A stretch of 64,000 nt of DNA from Lytechinus pictus (Eukaryota; Echinodermata; Echinoidea; Temnopleuroida; Toxopneustidae): positions 22,709,701 through 22,773,700 of the forward strand of contig NC_087252.1 in NCBI RefSeq assembly GCF_037042905.1. Direction: 5' to 3'. This document shows positions 48,901 to 63,900 of this stretch, piece after piece. A model generated the notes under the pieces. It ran no database searches. It was not told the DNA's origin and worked only from the letters and a program-made list of their open reading frames with translations. The first letter of the stretch is position 1. The number at the start of each line of letters is the position of its first letter. The position numbers and the translations under genes were made by a program.

Positions 48901-51900
48901 TTATGGGTATATTTTGTTGATATTTTTGTAAATGTGCTGTATTTTCGCTGTATGTTATAGAGTTTAATAGATTTTTTTTTTTATATAGAATTTGAACCTT
49001 GTTTGTGTTTTCACAAATTGCATGACTCATTCTCTTCTTTACACTTAATCCTGTTAGATATTTATGAGCTTCATTTTCATATTTGCATTATATATACTTT
49101 ACTTTTAATTGAATTCAATTCAAAAATGATAATATACAATATTTTCTTACCTCATTGTAAATGCATTATTTCAGACTTTTTTTAGTCTTTTCAATGAAAA
49201 TTGCATGTGAACACTTGCCCATCATCAAAATTTTTGCACTTTATAGTATAATAAAAAAATTTGCCTAGATCTGCCAGCCATAGATTATTCTAAATTTGAC
49301 ACAGAATCAGCCTCACATAACCTTGTATATACTTACCACAAAGCAATCATGCATACAGTACACACAGGCATAGAGGGAGACACACAATACCCCCCCCATG
49401 CCAATCCATCCCCAAGAGCTTAATCTAAAGGCCTTTACACATCATGTGATTGGTCAATGATCTACTGATCTGTATACATACTGGATAGGCGGTCAAGCGG
49501 CATGGACTAAAGCCGGTGCCTGCCATCTTAGGAACACCAATGCAGCTACATGTACATGTAGTCTTCAGATCAGTGGGCAAGACTGGACGAGATAGAGTCC
49601 TTGGTCCTGCTTCATAAAAGAATTGTTATAATAAAAGATGCAGTATTTCCAAAACAAGTCTACCATCAGCCAATGAAATTGAATGATCTCAGTAGCTTTA
49701 GAACTGCAAATTTGTTATTTTAACATGTTTTATAAAATGGATCCCTGGGCCCCATCTTACAAAGAGTTGCGATTGATCCAATCAATCACAGCTATGGATG
49801 GTCAGCAACGTCAACATCTACTATGCATGTTTGTTCAAAATATTTACTATGATGTAAATTCATTCAAAGTTACAAAGGGCATTAGGCGAATTTCCTGTAG
49901 AAAAAAATTTGACACAGATGGATTTCCATAGAGTTACGATTGATTGGATCAATCTTAACACTTCGTAAGATGGGTACCAGATGTAGGATTGTAATCTGGC
50001 TTGTCAGCATGTCTCTCCGTCTCTCATGCTTTGTAGAGACCCTAATGCTGTGTTCTTCTCTTCCTCTGTTTTTTTTGGTTCAGACCCTGTGGTGTGCACG
50101 TGGTTTGAAGATGTACAAGATTGGGCGGAGGGGTTAATAGGTGAGCTGAATGCTGAATGCATGTGATACTCCCGTTAACACTTCAAATACCAGACTAACA
50201 ATTTGTCAAAATTATACCTTGATTTATACCCATTCATCATTATATGAAGGGTTGATGGATGCGATAGAATACATGCGGTATTCTATTTAATTTCATTTAT
50301 TTTATCTAAATATTACCAAACTAACAATATGTGAAAGGGTACTTCCTATCCCCCCCAAAAAAAAAAAATTTAATAATATATGAAAAAAAAATGAAAATGA
50401 ATAAAAATATATATTTAGGAGTGTAAAAACAAAATAGAGTTAAAAGAAAAAGATAGATAAAAAAGAAATTAATAACAGTTTGAAATACTACTGAAAAGTT
50501 TAAAATTATCTTTGAATTATTTGCTCATTTTGCTGTGTATTAGGTTCTTGGAAAATTTTGTGAATGATTTTCACAGATTTTAACAGAAAGTCTTGTAATC
50601 TGTTTAATACTTATGCAAAGAAAAAGGTAGCAAAAGTCTGTCCTGTAGTAAAAATCATATAAAGTGTTTCTTGAACCGCTTGTCAAAAATGTTTTGTTAA
50701 CTTGAAAGGGTGTTTTTTACTTTTCAGAAATCAAAACTTCCTCTTCACACTATTGATATTAAACATCTAACATTATAAAGTTGGTTACGAATTTTGTGCT
50801 AACATTAGTCTTCAAGCCAATGATCTCATTCATCCCAATCTTGGTGTGTAGAAAGAAATCTATACGTCTATTATTCTTGCACTAGAGTACATTGCATGAT
50901 TTTCAACTACATGTCAACGAAGTTATGCACAATTTTATGTCCATGTGATAGACTGCATGCTTTAGAATCTATATTTAGATGATAATTCTACCACTACCAT
51001 TGTGATGCAATACACATTGGCATACTTTGGGGCATGTCCAAACCATATCTTTTCCTTTTCATTAACCTGTTAGAGACTGATCCTGTGCATATATGAGTGC
51101 TGGAGTCTATGGAAAACATGTGTTGTAGCAAAATTGTCCAGTCTCCAACGGGTTAATCAAGGAAATTGCTCTGCTCAAGGTTGAATATATTATATGCACG
51201 GTTTCAACCACTCTTTTAAATAATTTTTGTTCATTTAATATTGGTTGATGTTTGGAAACATAGCAGTATGTATTCGGGCACAGAAAATCTTGGACATGTC
51301 TCTGAACCACAAGTTAATCTTATAATTATACTTATTTAGCACAATTATTTGGCACAATGTATATTACACTCACTCACGGTGCCCAAGTGGGCAGGTTGGA
51401 CATGTGGGGCTCTTGACACAAAACTCAGTGATTGATCATAGAGTAAATTTCATGATTGATTGCTGATAATGATCACAGTAATCAAGTGTCAATATGCTAC
51501 AGCCACACTGGTGAAACCGACTCAAGGTGGGCGTTTCATAAAGCTGTTTGTAAGTTAAGAGAGATTTTAAGAATGACTGGTGATCCTTTCTTGTGGTTAA
51601 TGGTATGCACCAAAAAGTTTATTGGCGATGGTTTAGCGCATATGAAAGGTTCACCAGTCGTTCTTAAAGTCGCTCTTAACTTACGAACAGCTTTATGAAA
51701 CGGCCCGCAGACCAACATGGCTATTACTGTATGTTGATATCAATGACATAAAATCAGTTGGTTTGGAGTAGATTTCACTATTTTAGCCTGGCAAAACGGA
51801 CTCCAGACTGACAAGGAACAGACAACAAGAAAGTTTGGAGTAGATCTTACCATTACACACAGGCAAAACCGACTCCAGACCTACCAAGGATATTACATTG

Positions 51901-54900
51901 TTACCAATGACATACAATTGATCGGTTTGGAGTTGATTTCACTGTTACACACTGGTGAAACCAACCCCAGACTGACAAGTATAATACATTGCCACCAATG
52001 ACAATGGGCCAGTTTGGAGTATATTTCACCGCAACATATTGGTGGAACCAGCTCCAGTCCAACGCATTGTTACAAATGACATACCATCAGCCGGTTTGGA
52101 GTAGATTTCACTGTAGCATAAGACCAAATGGTCAGCACCAAGATGGCTAGAAGATCCATTCCTGGAGGCTGTTTCATAAAGCTGTTCGTAAGTTAAGAGT
52201 GACTTTTAGCACTGGTGATCCTTTCTTGTGGTAAATGATATTCACCATTAATGTTCATTGGTGATTATTTAGCACGTAAGAAAAGTTCACCAGCCGTTCT
52301 TAAAGTCGCTCTTAACTTACGAACAGCTTTATGAAACACCCACCAGGGGGCCTGTAACAAAAAGCTTAGCCATCAAGCTGACACTATGAGTCACCATTCT
52401 TTGAATCACTATTACCTGTTTCAACCAGAGAACAATAGATTTGGTTCACTGATTCTATTCTCTGGCTGAAACAGGTAATAGTCAAAGAATTGTGACTCGT
52501 AGTGTCAGCTTAATGGCTAAGCTTTTTGTTACAGGCCCCCTGGTGGGTGTTTCGTAAGTTAAGAGCGACTTTAAGAACGGCTGGTGAACTTTTCTTACGC
52601 GCTAAATAATCTCCAATGAACATTAATGGTGAATATCATTTACCACAAGAAAGGATCACCAGTTCTAAAAGTCACTCTTAACTTACGAACAGCTTTATGA
52701 AACGGCCTCCAGGAATGGATCTTCATCTTGGTGCTGACCATTTGGTCTTATGCTACAGTGAAATCTACTCCAAACCGGCTGATGGTATGTCATTTGTAAC
52801 AATGCGTTGGACTGGAGCTGGTTCCACCAATATGTAGTGGTGAAATATACTCCAAACTGGCCCATTGTCATTGGTGGCAACGTATTACTCTTTGTCGGTC
52901 TGGGGTCGGTTTCACCAGTGTGTAACAATGAAATCAACTCCAAACCGACTGATAGGCTGTCATTGATAACAACTTAATATCCTTGGTCGGTCTGGAGTCT
53001 CTTTCGCCAGTGTGTAACAGTGAAATCTGCTCCAAACTGACTCATTGTCTGTTCCTTGTCAGTCTGGAGTCGGTTTCGCCAGTGTGAAATAGTGAAATCT
53101 ACTCCAAACCAACTGATTTTATGTCATTGATAACAACATACAGTAATAGCCATGTCGGTCTGGAGTCGGTTTCACCAGTGTGGCCGTAGCTTAATTCCCG
53201 GGTTATCTAACACTAGGGGCCGTTTCATAAAGCTGTGCGTAAGTTAAGAGAGACTGAAAGAACAACTGGTGATCCTTTCTTGTGGTACATAATTTTCACC
53301 ACTAAATGTTCATTGGTGATTATTCAGTGCACAAGAAAGGTTCACCAGTCGTTCTTAAAAGTCGCTCTGAACTTACGAACAGCTTTATGAAATGCCCACC
53401 TGGGATGTAGAAGAGGACGGTACTTCTGTGGAACAAGGTCCCTGGAGAAAACATTTTTCCATAGACTTTTGTGACTTGTCCAAGGCCAAGGCTGGCAAAA
53501 TTTGTATTGATGCCGGCTTCAACTACATCCCTGCTTAACACCCTATAGTAAACCCATATTTCCTCTTGTTGATGTGGTATAATTATGATTTGGTCCATTC
53601 TTTATCCACTACCATATTCAGCTAATGATGTCCCAGAACCACTAAGACATTCAACCATATACACACTGGGAAAAGACAAATTCACTTGCTAAAATTCTAA
53701 ACGGCATAATACTAATAATGTTATTCTAACTTGTTCAACTTTATTTCGAACGTTAACTATGCACACTTCTGTAATATGGTAGACCTGATTTTCTTTTCTT
53801 CTTGTACTTCTACAGATCTTGATGATGGTGAAGATGATGATGAGGTCAAAGGAAGCAGTGGGAAGCTGTCACCTGAACAGGATGACAATGGTAAATTTCT
53901 GTCATATATTCACTTTTATTGATTTATAATCATATATTAACTTTGCATCATTTGAAGTGTTTAAGTGATTTTGGCAGTAAAGTCATACAGTTATATTTAC
54001 GATGAGCATTAATTACACTTGAAGGTCTTTATTCAGGACTTTTTGCATTTACTACGGGGAAACTCTCTACAACGCCCCAATTCCTTTGAAATTGTAAGTC
54101 AATTGACATACGGTGCAAATCTTGGGATGATCTGCTATCCCAGTCCACCAACTTTCGACAAAAGCCTCTCAGCTCTCCACTGTGATTTTAATTGCATTTT
54201 CAAAGGAATCAATACGGTGTAGAGGGTTTCCCCGTAGGAAATGGGGAAAATCTCTATTCTCTGGTTAAGTGAGCATTACTTGAATACAAATATAGTCTCA
54301 AAAGGTGCACTAGACTTGAAAGAAAGAAGAAAAGTCATGAAATAATGAGGCATGAGCTCTTCATATTACAGATTCTTCGCCAAAATATGTTGGGGTTCTC
54401 TGAACTCAAATAGTGGCCACTGGAGACTGGTTCTATAATACATGTTCATTTCAAAAGAAAGACAATTTGTTGACCATTAAAGACAGGTTTTACTGTACAA
54501 CAGAATGTATGAGTGATTGCTTGACAGAGATGCCCAAACTTTTAAAAATTGATCTGCTTGTTTGCTGTAAATTATCCTGTTGTGATATTACCTTTACCAT
54601 TCGTAAAGAAAACATAAAGTATTAACATTTTTTTTCAAACAGTGTCTGAATGAATTTTTTCATATATTTGTCTCACTTTCTTCATCTACCCTGTATTTCA
54701 GAACTCGAGTGGCATCTCTGCCATGAATGTGGACAACTCTTTGATGAAGAGGAACTTCTGGAGATTCATGTTGCTGCTCGTCACACTGTAGGAGGTAAAC
54801 CGGTGAACAAGAAAGAGGCTTCTACCAAAGATTCTGCTGATGGAACTGCTTCCTCGAGCTCTAAAGACAAGGGGTCCAAGACAAAGGTTGGCAGCAGTAA

Positions 54901-57900
54901 AGAACAGAAGCAGAGGACTGTCCAAGAGATCAAGAAGAACTCAAAGGATACAAAAGGAGAGAAGGTGAAAGACCAGAGCAATGATGTTGGTACTGCTAGG
55001 ACTTGTAACATATTTGACAAATTTGGCCCAGTTCCTGGAAAAGTAACAACTTTAAATGAAGTCGGTGATGCAGTAGAGGTAATTGATTCTGAGGATGTGG
55101 ATGAAACTGGAGCAAAGGAGGGGGCCTTGAAAGACAATGATATCATGGCCATAGATGAACATTTGCCTTCTACAAATCCAGATCTTGATGCGAAAGAGGA
55201 TGATGTCGAAGAAATAGGAAATGAGCAATTTGCCACAATTTCAACCGTTGGAGACTTCATTCAGGAAGATGACACAGCAGATATTGACCAAGTGCAAACT
55301 GGTTCTCATCTTGGAGGTTTCAACTCCGATGCCAGTGTGAACATTGAGAAAGAAATAGTGGAAGTGATTCCTGGAGATGAGGATGACAGTCTGGTCGACC
55401 CCTCGGCCGGTAGGAAGATTGAAGATGGAATGTCTCAACAGGCATGGAGGCAATATATCTGCAACATCTGTAGGAAGGCATGTCACAACAAAGAGGCTCT
55501 TGAAGAACACCAGAAGTCGCATCCATTATTTCAGTGTTCCATATGCTTTGTGTCATTCATTAGTGAGGAAAGTCTTCGGCAGCATGAGGTAGATCATAAA
55601 GAAAAGCCATTCTTCTGCGGTACATGTGGAAAAACATACAAAAGTCAGTCCAGCTTGAAAGAACACGAGTACAGCCACACTGGCCATCGACCCTTTGTGT
55701 GTCCCTACTGTCCAAAAGGCTTCATGCGTAACAAAAAGTTGAAAGTGCATATCAAGAAACATCATAAGAACTTAATCCGTGCTGCTCGGAAGCCCCCACC
55801 ACCCCCATTAGTTCTATCAGAGAATCAGTTTGATGGTTCTGCTTCAGTGTCTGATGTGGACATGGAATTTTTTGACAGAGAGACTTTGAAGGAACAAGAA
55901 TCAGGCTGTGGTCAAGCATACTCCACTCTAAAAAATTCCAGTGATCAGTCGGAGTTCAAATGCGACACCTGCAGCCAGAGTTTCCCTTCTAAGTCAGTTC
56001 TAGAACGCCACTCTAAAGTTCACCAATTCTATGGAAGTACATCGAGTATATCTGCAAGTTCTGTTGTTTCTTCTCAGGATAGTGCAAGTATAGATGATAT
56101 GTCTGCAGAGACAGGCACCTATCCTGAAGAGATGAGGTCAGCGCGACCATTCAAATGCCAACTCTGTGATTCAACATTTCTTGAGGAAGCTCACTTGCAA
56201 ATTCATGTAGAGATTCATAGCATGGATGGACCTTGGGGTTGTGTGATATGCAAAAGGAAGCTCAAGCAGAGAGCACATCTCCTGGAACATGTCTATGTCC
56301 ATTGGGGTTACAAACCCTTTGCTTGCCGCTATTGTCCGACGGACTTCATGAGAGCCTATGATGCTGAGAGACACATGCTATCACACAAACAACGGCGCGG
56401 GAGAAGAGAAGAGCCCGGACAGAGGGCAAACATTGACCTGGATGGTAGCAATGCTGGCCAAGTTAATGATGCCAAGGCATCCATTCTTGAAGATCTGTTA
56501 ACAAAACCACAATCTCATAATGACGACATCAATGAGGAAAAGGGTGGAATGTTCAAGGACTTGGGTGATTCCATAGCCCCACTGCCTGTCGTTCCTCTGA
56601 GATGTCCCGATGATGGAAAGAACAGACCTTACGCTTGTGAATTATGTGACAGAGCATTTACTGCTAAATCCTCGCTGAGAGAGCATCTCTTCTTACATTT
56701 TGGGAAGCCGTATCCCTGTGATTTTTGTGAAAGACAATTCACAAGGAAAACCTACCTTATTAGCCATATGAAAGAAGTCCACCCTGAGGCAGACACCTCT
56801 GCAATTGAAGATAGTGTTCTAGATGGGAAATATGAAGAGCTGATCAACAAAGCACTTGACCGGCATCAATCTATGGACCAAAAGAAGATATCTCAGCCTG
56901 ATGTGATCACCGACTCTAACTCAAATCGGCCATATGCCTGCAAAATTTGTGATAAACGTTTTCAGTTCTCATACACTCTCAAGAAGCACATGCAAGCCCA
57001 CATCAAGCTGAAGCCGCTCCTGTGTGATTTCTGTGAGAGGCGGTTTGTAAGACAGAGCTACCTGGATGAGCATATAAAGAACCAACATCCTCCAGGTTCA
57101 AGATCCAAAGACCCCAATAAGCCCTTCAAATGCGAGATCTGTGACTTGACTTTTTCCAAGCGGGCTTATCTCAAGGATCACCGCTTCAGGCACAAACTCA
57201 AGAAGCCATTCCCTTGCAGCTTCTGTACCAAGAGCTTCCGTCGGAAATGTCTCCTGCTTATGCATACCTCTCGCCATCATCCTAATGAGCATCAGCTGAT
57301 GGCTTCCAACCAACCTAAAGCAGCTCCTGCTCAACATTCACCAGGCTCAAGCTCAAAAACCTTGAAAATAAAGCTGCCATTCCAAAAACAGATGTCTCCA
57401 GCTTCTTCCCAGTCTAATCTGACAAGAGACCCGCTAATGTGTCGTGAATGTGGTGCCACGTTCTCATCTGTTGCCAATGTTCGGAGGCACATGCGCATCC
57501 ACAGTGGAGAGCGTCCATTCAAATGCAAATTCTGCTCATGGTCCTTCAATCGAAAGGAGGTTTGGCGAGGTCACATGAAGAAGAAACATGCAGGGGAGTT
57601 GCGGGCTTCAAGGAATAAAGCAAATGTAGGTCTTGGCAAGATCAAGAAGGAAGGTTTTAACTGTGACAAGTGTGAAGGATCATTCAAGAGTAATTACGCA
57701 TTATCGGTACACTTGAAACAACACAGTCAGGGTTCTAGTTCTCGTCCTTTCAAGTGTTCACTGTGTGATCTGGCCTTTATTAGGCAGTCTGACCGTACCA
57801 AGCATTTGAAATTCGTCCATGGCCTTGACCAAGCTGATATTGATGCTAGTGCATTGAACAAAAAGGAAATAAAAGTGGAACCAGGAACTACACCACCACC

Positions 57901-60900
57901 TAGTACCCCTCAGACTAATGCACTTCCTGCTGAAGTGCATGTATGCCATAGATGTGGTGCACGTTTTGACTCATTTTGGGGTCTGGAGAGCCATTCAAGA
58001 GTTCATGAAAAACACTCGAGGTTTCCTCGTCCGTATAGATGCATTGAATGCGGAGCTGCCTTCAAAGGACTTTCCAATCACACGCGCCACATGAGGGTTC
58101 ATACCCCAGAATATATCCTGGAGACAAAGAAGATCCTGAGTAACATGCCTGGCAGGAAGTCAAGAATTCAAACATCCACAACAAATCTGCCAGTGAAACC
58201 CACTGTGGCACCAACGGATAAAGGACCATTTTTGAGTGGAAAGGAAGCTAGGCCCCATGTGTGTCCCAAGTGTGGTACGAGCTACAAGTATGCAAGGAAC
58301 CTTAGGAAACATATCCCTCGCCATATCAAGTCCAGTGACCGCCCTTTCCAGTGTAAAATCTGTGGAATTTATGCCAAGACTAAAACCAGCATTACCAAGC
58401 ACAGTCAGATTCATGGTCCACAATCAACCTCTCGAAGAGCTTCCCATGACTGCCAAAAGTGTGGAAGTTCTTTCCCAACCAAGCAAGAGCTGATGAAACA
58501 TCTAGCAGTTCATACCCAGTCCATATCTTCTCAGTCCATGTTTAGATGCAAGTTCTGCAATGCTGGCTTCAAGCACAGAGGATCCCTTACCATCCATGAA
58601 AGGTCCCATTCCAAACTGAACTTTGGCTTCAAATGGGAGAAAACCAAAGTTGTGAAAACACCAGATCTTTTCCGGAACGGTAGCAAGAAGGTATTTGTTA
58701 TAAAAGGCTTGCAGTGTCCGGTGTGTATGAAAACTTTCACAAGACGTTCCGGTGTCAGCAATCACAAGAGAGTTCACCCAGATGTCGAGTTTGTCTGGGA
58801 GGAAGAACTAAGAGGATCGGTAGACATGACTTTGGACAGGCCTTATCAGTGTAGTATTTGTCTCATGAGATTCATGAGGCGATCAGGCCTATCTAATCAC
58901 ATGCACTCTCACCGTATCAAAGGGAGCAAAAGCGATGAGTCACCGTCAAAGCTTCAGGCAACACCAGAAAGCAGTGGTTTCCTTCTAAATACAGAAAATG
59001 AACAAACGACACCAAGGGCAGAGGAAAGACCATTCTCTTGTGAGCAGTGTTCGTGCACTTTCAAAACCAAAGGATCACTGACAACACATACCAAAGTTCA
59101 TAGCCATGATAAAATGGATGAGCGTAATCATGTCTGCGACATCTGCGAGTGTAGGTTTATAAGCTCTACTAACTTGAAGAAGCATCAACGAGTCCACACT
59201 GGCCAACCAGGGACTCCGATACAGTCTGATCCTGTCTCGAAGTATTCTCAACTGGAAAGTTCTGAGAGTATAGATATCAAGACCAAACGGCCTTTTCGGT
59301 GTAGATTATGCGGTGAAACGTTCAAAGCGAAGCATCTCCTTGATGACCACATTCAGATCCATAGCATTTCCCCGAGACAGTCTGTAGTGAAACCAAAGGA
59401 ACTTGGGGCATTGTCTGCAGATGTAAGTGAAAGTAGTGGAGAAGCTTTCATGAGAATGACAGATAGACCCTTTCCATGTCCAACATGTGGTGACAGATTT
59501 CGACTGAAGACTACCTTATACAAGCACATTCGCCTTCACAGGCAGAGCGCTGGAAAACCCTTCCGCTGTGTAGAGTGCGGCCTTGGATTCTATTCTATTG
59601 GTAACATGACCAAGCACTTAAAACGGGCCCATCGCAGATTTTCAAACAATGTAGGAGATGAACCTGTGGCTGAGATCTTGGAAAGCCTGAAAGTCACCCC
59701 AGAACCAGTGTCACCCTCGGTCAGTTCTCCGAACAGATCTATCAGGTCTCCTTTCAAAGCAAGACCTTTCTCATGCAAGTACTGTGGAGATACCTTCACC
59801 ATGAGATGCAACATGAACAGGCATCGGAAGCGGCACGAGACTGGAGACAACTTGCCTTTCCGCTGTACCCACTGTGGGTTCGGATTCAAGAGTATCAAGG
59901 AACGGACGAAGCATATAGTCCGCGTTCATAACCGAGATCCCAAAGAGCATGTACAAACTGATACTAGGAAACCAATACGTACAGGAATGAAAACCTACAA
60001 GTGTCCAATATGCAGTGATAACTTCACCGACTCTTCAGGAATTTACAAGCACTTGCGTGTCCATGCTAAGAGTGCTAATAAGCCATACAAATGTGAGATT
60101 TGCAAAATTGGATATAATACCATGGTTGGCCTGTCTAGGCATCGGGGTCGAGTCAACCACTATGTCAGTGATAATGGCGATGAAGGTTCAGCAAGATCAT
60201 CTCAACAGCCACCAAGAGACATTAAACCAGATATAAGCACCCTGCAGAACAACTTGGGAAAGACTTTGCATAAATGCCGCTATTGCCCTGCCACCTACAG
60301 GGACAGATCCTCTGTCTGGAGACATGAAAGGGTTCACAAACTTGGTGTATCGAATTCAAGACCGTTCTCTTGTAAGACCTGTGGACTGGCTTGCTACTCT
60401 AGGGCCCATCTAGAAAGGCATGTACAGATTCACCGCAGAGCTCCGGGATTCGGACCAGATATGCATGCGAGAAAGAAATCAACCTCGGATCGCTGCAAGA
60501 GATGCGGGTTGGCATTCCGTACAAAGAGTCACTATCTAGTTCACATGAAACGGTGCTCCAGAACTTCGTCATTTGTTTGCAACATTTGCTCCATTCCTTT
60601 TAGCAATCAGATCATGCTCACCAAACACGTTCGTCAGGATCATGGTGGCTATCAAAGGGATGTCATCAACTTTTGTGGTAGGAGAATTGTTAGGGAAACC
60701 GGTGCTGACAAGAAGTTTTGCTGTGACCAATGTGACCAAAGGTACAAAAGACCTAGTGAACTTGAAAAGCACTTGCGACGCCATGCACTTGGCCTCATCA
60801 GACCCCAAGAGGGCTTCTCTCCTACTGCAATCAAGCAAGAGGAGGATATTGAAGTGAATGTTGAAACCTTAGAAGAAAGTTATGAAGAGAATCTTTCTGG

Positions 60901-63900
60901 AGGAGGCAAGACAGAGGAAACCCATCAGTTACCTGAAGTGGAAGAATCTCCAAATAGTTCAGGCAGTTGGTTTATGACAGCTGGTCGAACACCCGTTCAC
61001 AATAGAACAAACAAGTCTGATAGGGCCCGACCATTTGTATGCCAGACCTGTGGGTTCGCCTTCATGACAGTCATCCATCTACGCAAGCATACACGACTTC
61101 ATACAATAGCCCACACAAAGCCATATGTTTGTAAGATCTGTACCTTGGGTTATACTAGATTATTGGACTATCACAGGCACTGCAATGTTGTTCACCCATG
61201 GGGAAAGGGTAATCAAAATGAGGTCAGGTGTCCTCGTTGCAAGGAGAAATTTGACACTAAGAGTGATTTGGTAGAGCACCTGGAGAAACAGACGTGCAAG
61301 TTTGTAGATGACCTTCCAGAAGTGGAGACAAGTCAGCAAGGTGGTGATGGAGGTGACCAAAGTAATGAGGTGTCTGATGCAGTAGAAGGAGTGGAAGGTA
61401 CCATGAGTGCTGCCACCAGGCTAGGATTCAGTAACAGAGATTTGACTTGTCCCATATGTAACTACCAATTCCTTGCCAAACCTCATCTCGAAACACACAT
61501 GAAAGTGCATGACAACTGGGAGAACCAGCCATACAGATGCGAGCGATGTCAAATTGGTTATAGTACTAAGCAGCATTTAACCAAGCATGTCAACATGAAC
61601 GTTCAGTGTATCAAACTGGCAAAGGAAAAGGAAAGGAAGAGGCTATTGGATGAGAAAAATAATCTTTTGACCAACAGTAGTACAGAGTTGGATGCAGCAC
61701 CAGAAGAGATGGTACCGCAGCAACCCCAGCTATCGCGAAGTGGAAAGGTGAAGCGGCATATCTGCCATCACTGCAATAAGAGCTTTGTCAAAAGAAGTCA
61801 ACTACGCATCCATCTTGAGTATCACATACCATCACCTGATAGACCACATGTGTGTGCCAAGTGTGGTATGGGCTACAAAACCCTCTCAAACTATGCTAAA
61901 CACATGAAATGGGAACATTCCAAGCCTTCTGCTTCTCCGGCAAAATTAACAGCAGCGATATACATGTGTAGGGACTGCGGGTATTCAGTCACCAAGAAGT
62001 CTCTGTTGGAAGAGCATACCCGCTTCGGGTGCCCTAAAAAGAAGGAAAACCCTGCCACGGAAGCACCTCAAGCCTGTCCAGTATGCGGTAATTACTTCAA
62101 TTCATCTGTGATGCTTTGCATCCATATCCATGAACATATCTATCACAAGCTCTTCAAGTGCACCAAATGTCCTCTTAGATTCTCCAATCCAGAGGAGAAG
62201 AAGAAACATGAGCAAAACCACCCTGACTGGAATGAGATGCTACTGCAACTGTTGTCCTCAGAGTTCAACAGGAGGCTGAATCCAGAAGATGGGCAGGGTG
62301 TCAGGGTAAAGTTAGAACCGGGTCTTGAAGAGCCAGTAGAACCCCTAGTGCCATATGTTCCTGAGAAGGTCCTACAGGATGGACCAGCCTCTGGAGTCCT
62401 GGTGGTAAAACCAGAACCTGTGGATGAACCAGAGTACAACTATGATCTTGGATCTCTTCAGGATAGTGCTCTTGGAGATTATCAAGCCCTGCTTCCTGAC
62501 ACGTCAGACAGCATACTGCCAAGTATTTTGCAGCAAACAAGAAGACCAGAAGGACAATCTTCATCTGCCAGAAGACTGGAAAAAATAGTGTCAAATCTTG
62601 CAGCTCAAAAACCATCATCATCAGATTCAAGGTTACATTCTTCATCAGGTATATTTTCTGTATCTGGTTTAAGTTCTCAAAGAAGACCCAGTTCAGAGAA
62701 TGTGCCAAGTACATCAACATCTGTTTTGACATCAGTTTCCAGTGTTGTAACTTCCGCCTCAAGTGTGTTTCCTGCAGCTTCGGATGTTGGTGAAATGCCC
62801 GACTCGGAGACCTTGGTAAAACAAGTGACAGAGGCATTGCCAAGTAGCAGTCCAAGGGTATCTGACAAGTCTCAATCTGATGTCGTCTTGACCAAGAAGT
62901 CTGTTGAGCAAAAGGCAAGTCCAAAACAGAAACTGTTCCGTTGCAGATATTGCCCTTCAGCATTCAGGCTGAAAGGACTCTGCATGGCTCATGAACGTCA
63001 AGCACACAGGAAGATCTACTCAAAGGCATCAGGCACCAGCAAACAACCTCTTAAAGATCTCAGCAAGATGTCTGTATGTAACATTTGCAATGCTGTATTC
63101 GAACAACAGTCAAGTTTGTCAAGGCATATGCTATTCAAACATGGAGTTCCTTTGAAACCCAAAGAACCTGAAAGGGATTATACTGCAGATAAAGCAGAAG
63201 TACATCATATTTCAGATGATGAGGGGCCAATTATAACAAGTATAACGAGCCTAGGAAACATGCACCATGGAACTGCCTATCAAAGGCAACCATCATTGTT
63301 GCAGCAACGTCTTGAGGCTCCTCTCTCGCCGTCATTGATGCCATCATCATCTTCTGGCCAGCCAATGTCTCGATTAGAATCTCTGCTGACAGGAAGATCG
63401 TTATCACCAACTAACCAGTCTGCCCTCCTTTCAAGAGGTGAGCTGGACTACAGGCCCTACAGATGTGACAAGTGCAACTTTGCCTTCACCCAACGGCACC
63501 ACCTCGTCCGACACATCAAGAGAGACTCTTGTGCCTTCCATGTTCTTGGGCGGAAGGCTGCTGCCCAACTCAAGGAAGGGGATACAGGAAGCAAACCTCC
63601 ACCCAAAAATGTTCAGGGTATAAAGATCAAGGTCCCAGAGAAGAAGCATAAATGTACCAAGTGTCCTCGAGCTTTCTGGAAACGTATCCGATTAGAAAAC
63701 CACATGAGGGTCCATCATGGAGTAGGTCTCTACAAATGTAAGTTCTGTGCCCAGGAATACAAGCTACAGGTGGATTGCTTGGAGCATGAAGAGTCTTGCC
63801 CGTTCGGTCCTGGAGCAATGGACGATTTGGACCTGAACGGTGGAGATCTGGACTATGAGCAGGATGTGGATTTTGGCCAGGCCGAGGATCTGGATCTAAG

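Larger units (their letters stand above)
51497..53190. repeat. 1.7-kb palindrome with tandem repeats in both arms
   Basis: The left arm (51497 to about 52440) and right arm (about 52455-53190) are reverse complements apart from scattered changes and one extra foldback element in the left arm. The outer ends are GCTACAGCCACACTGGTGAA and its near complement. The centre carries CCAGAGAACAATAG and its imperfect complement. Each arm contains 4-5 units of about 90 bp with GGTTTGGAGTAGATTTCACT and AAACCGACTCCAGACTGACA. It lies in the intron before PRDM exon 9. Confidence 0.85.
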
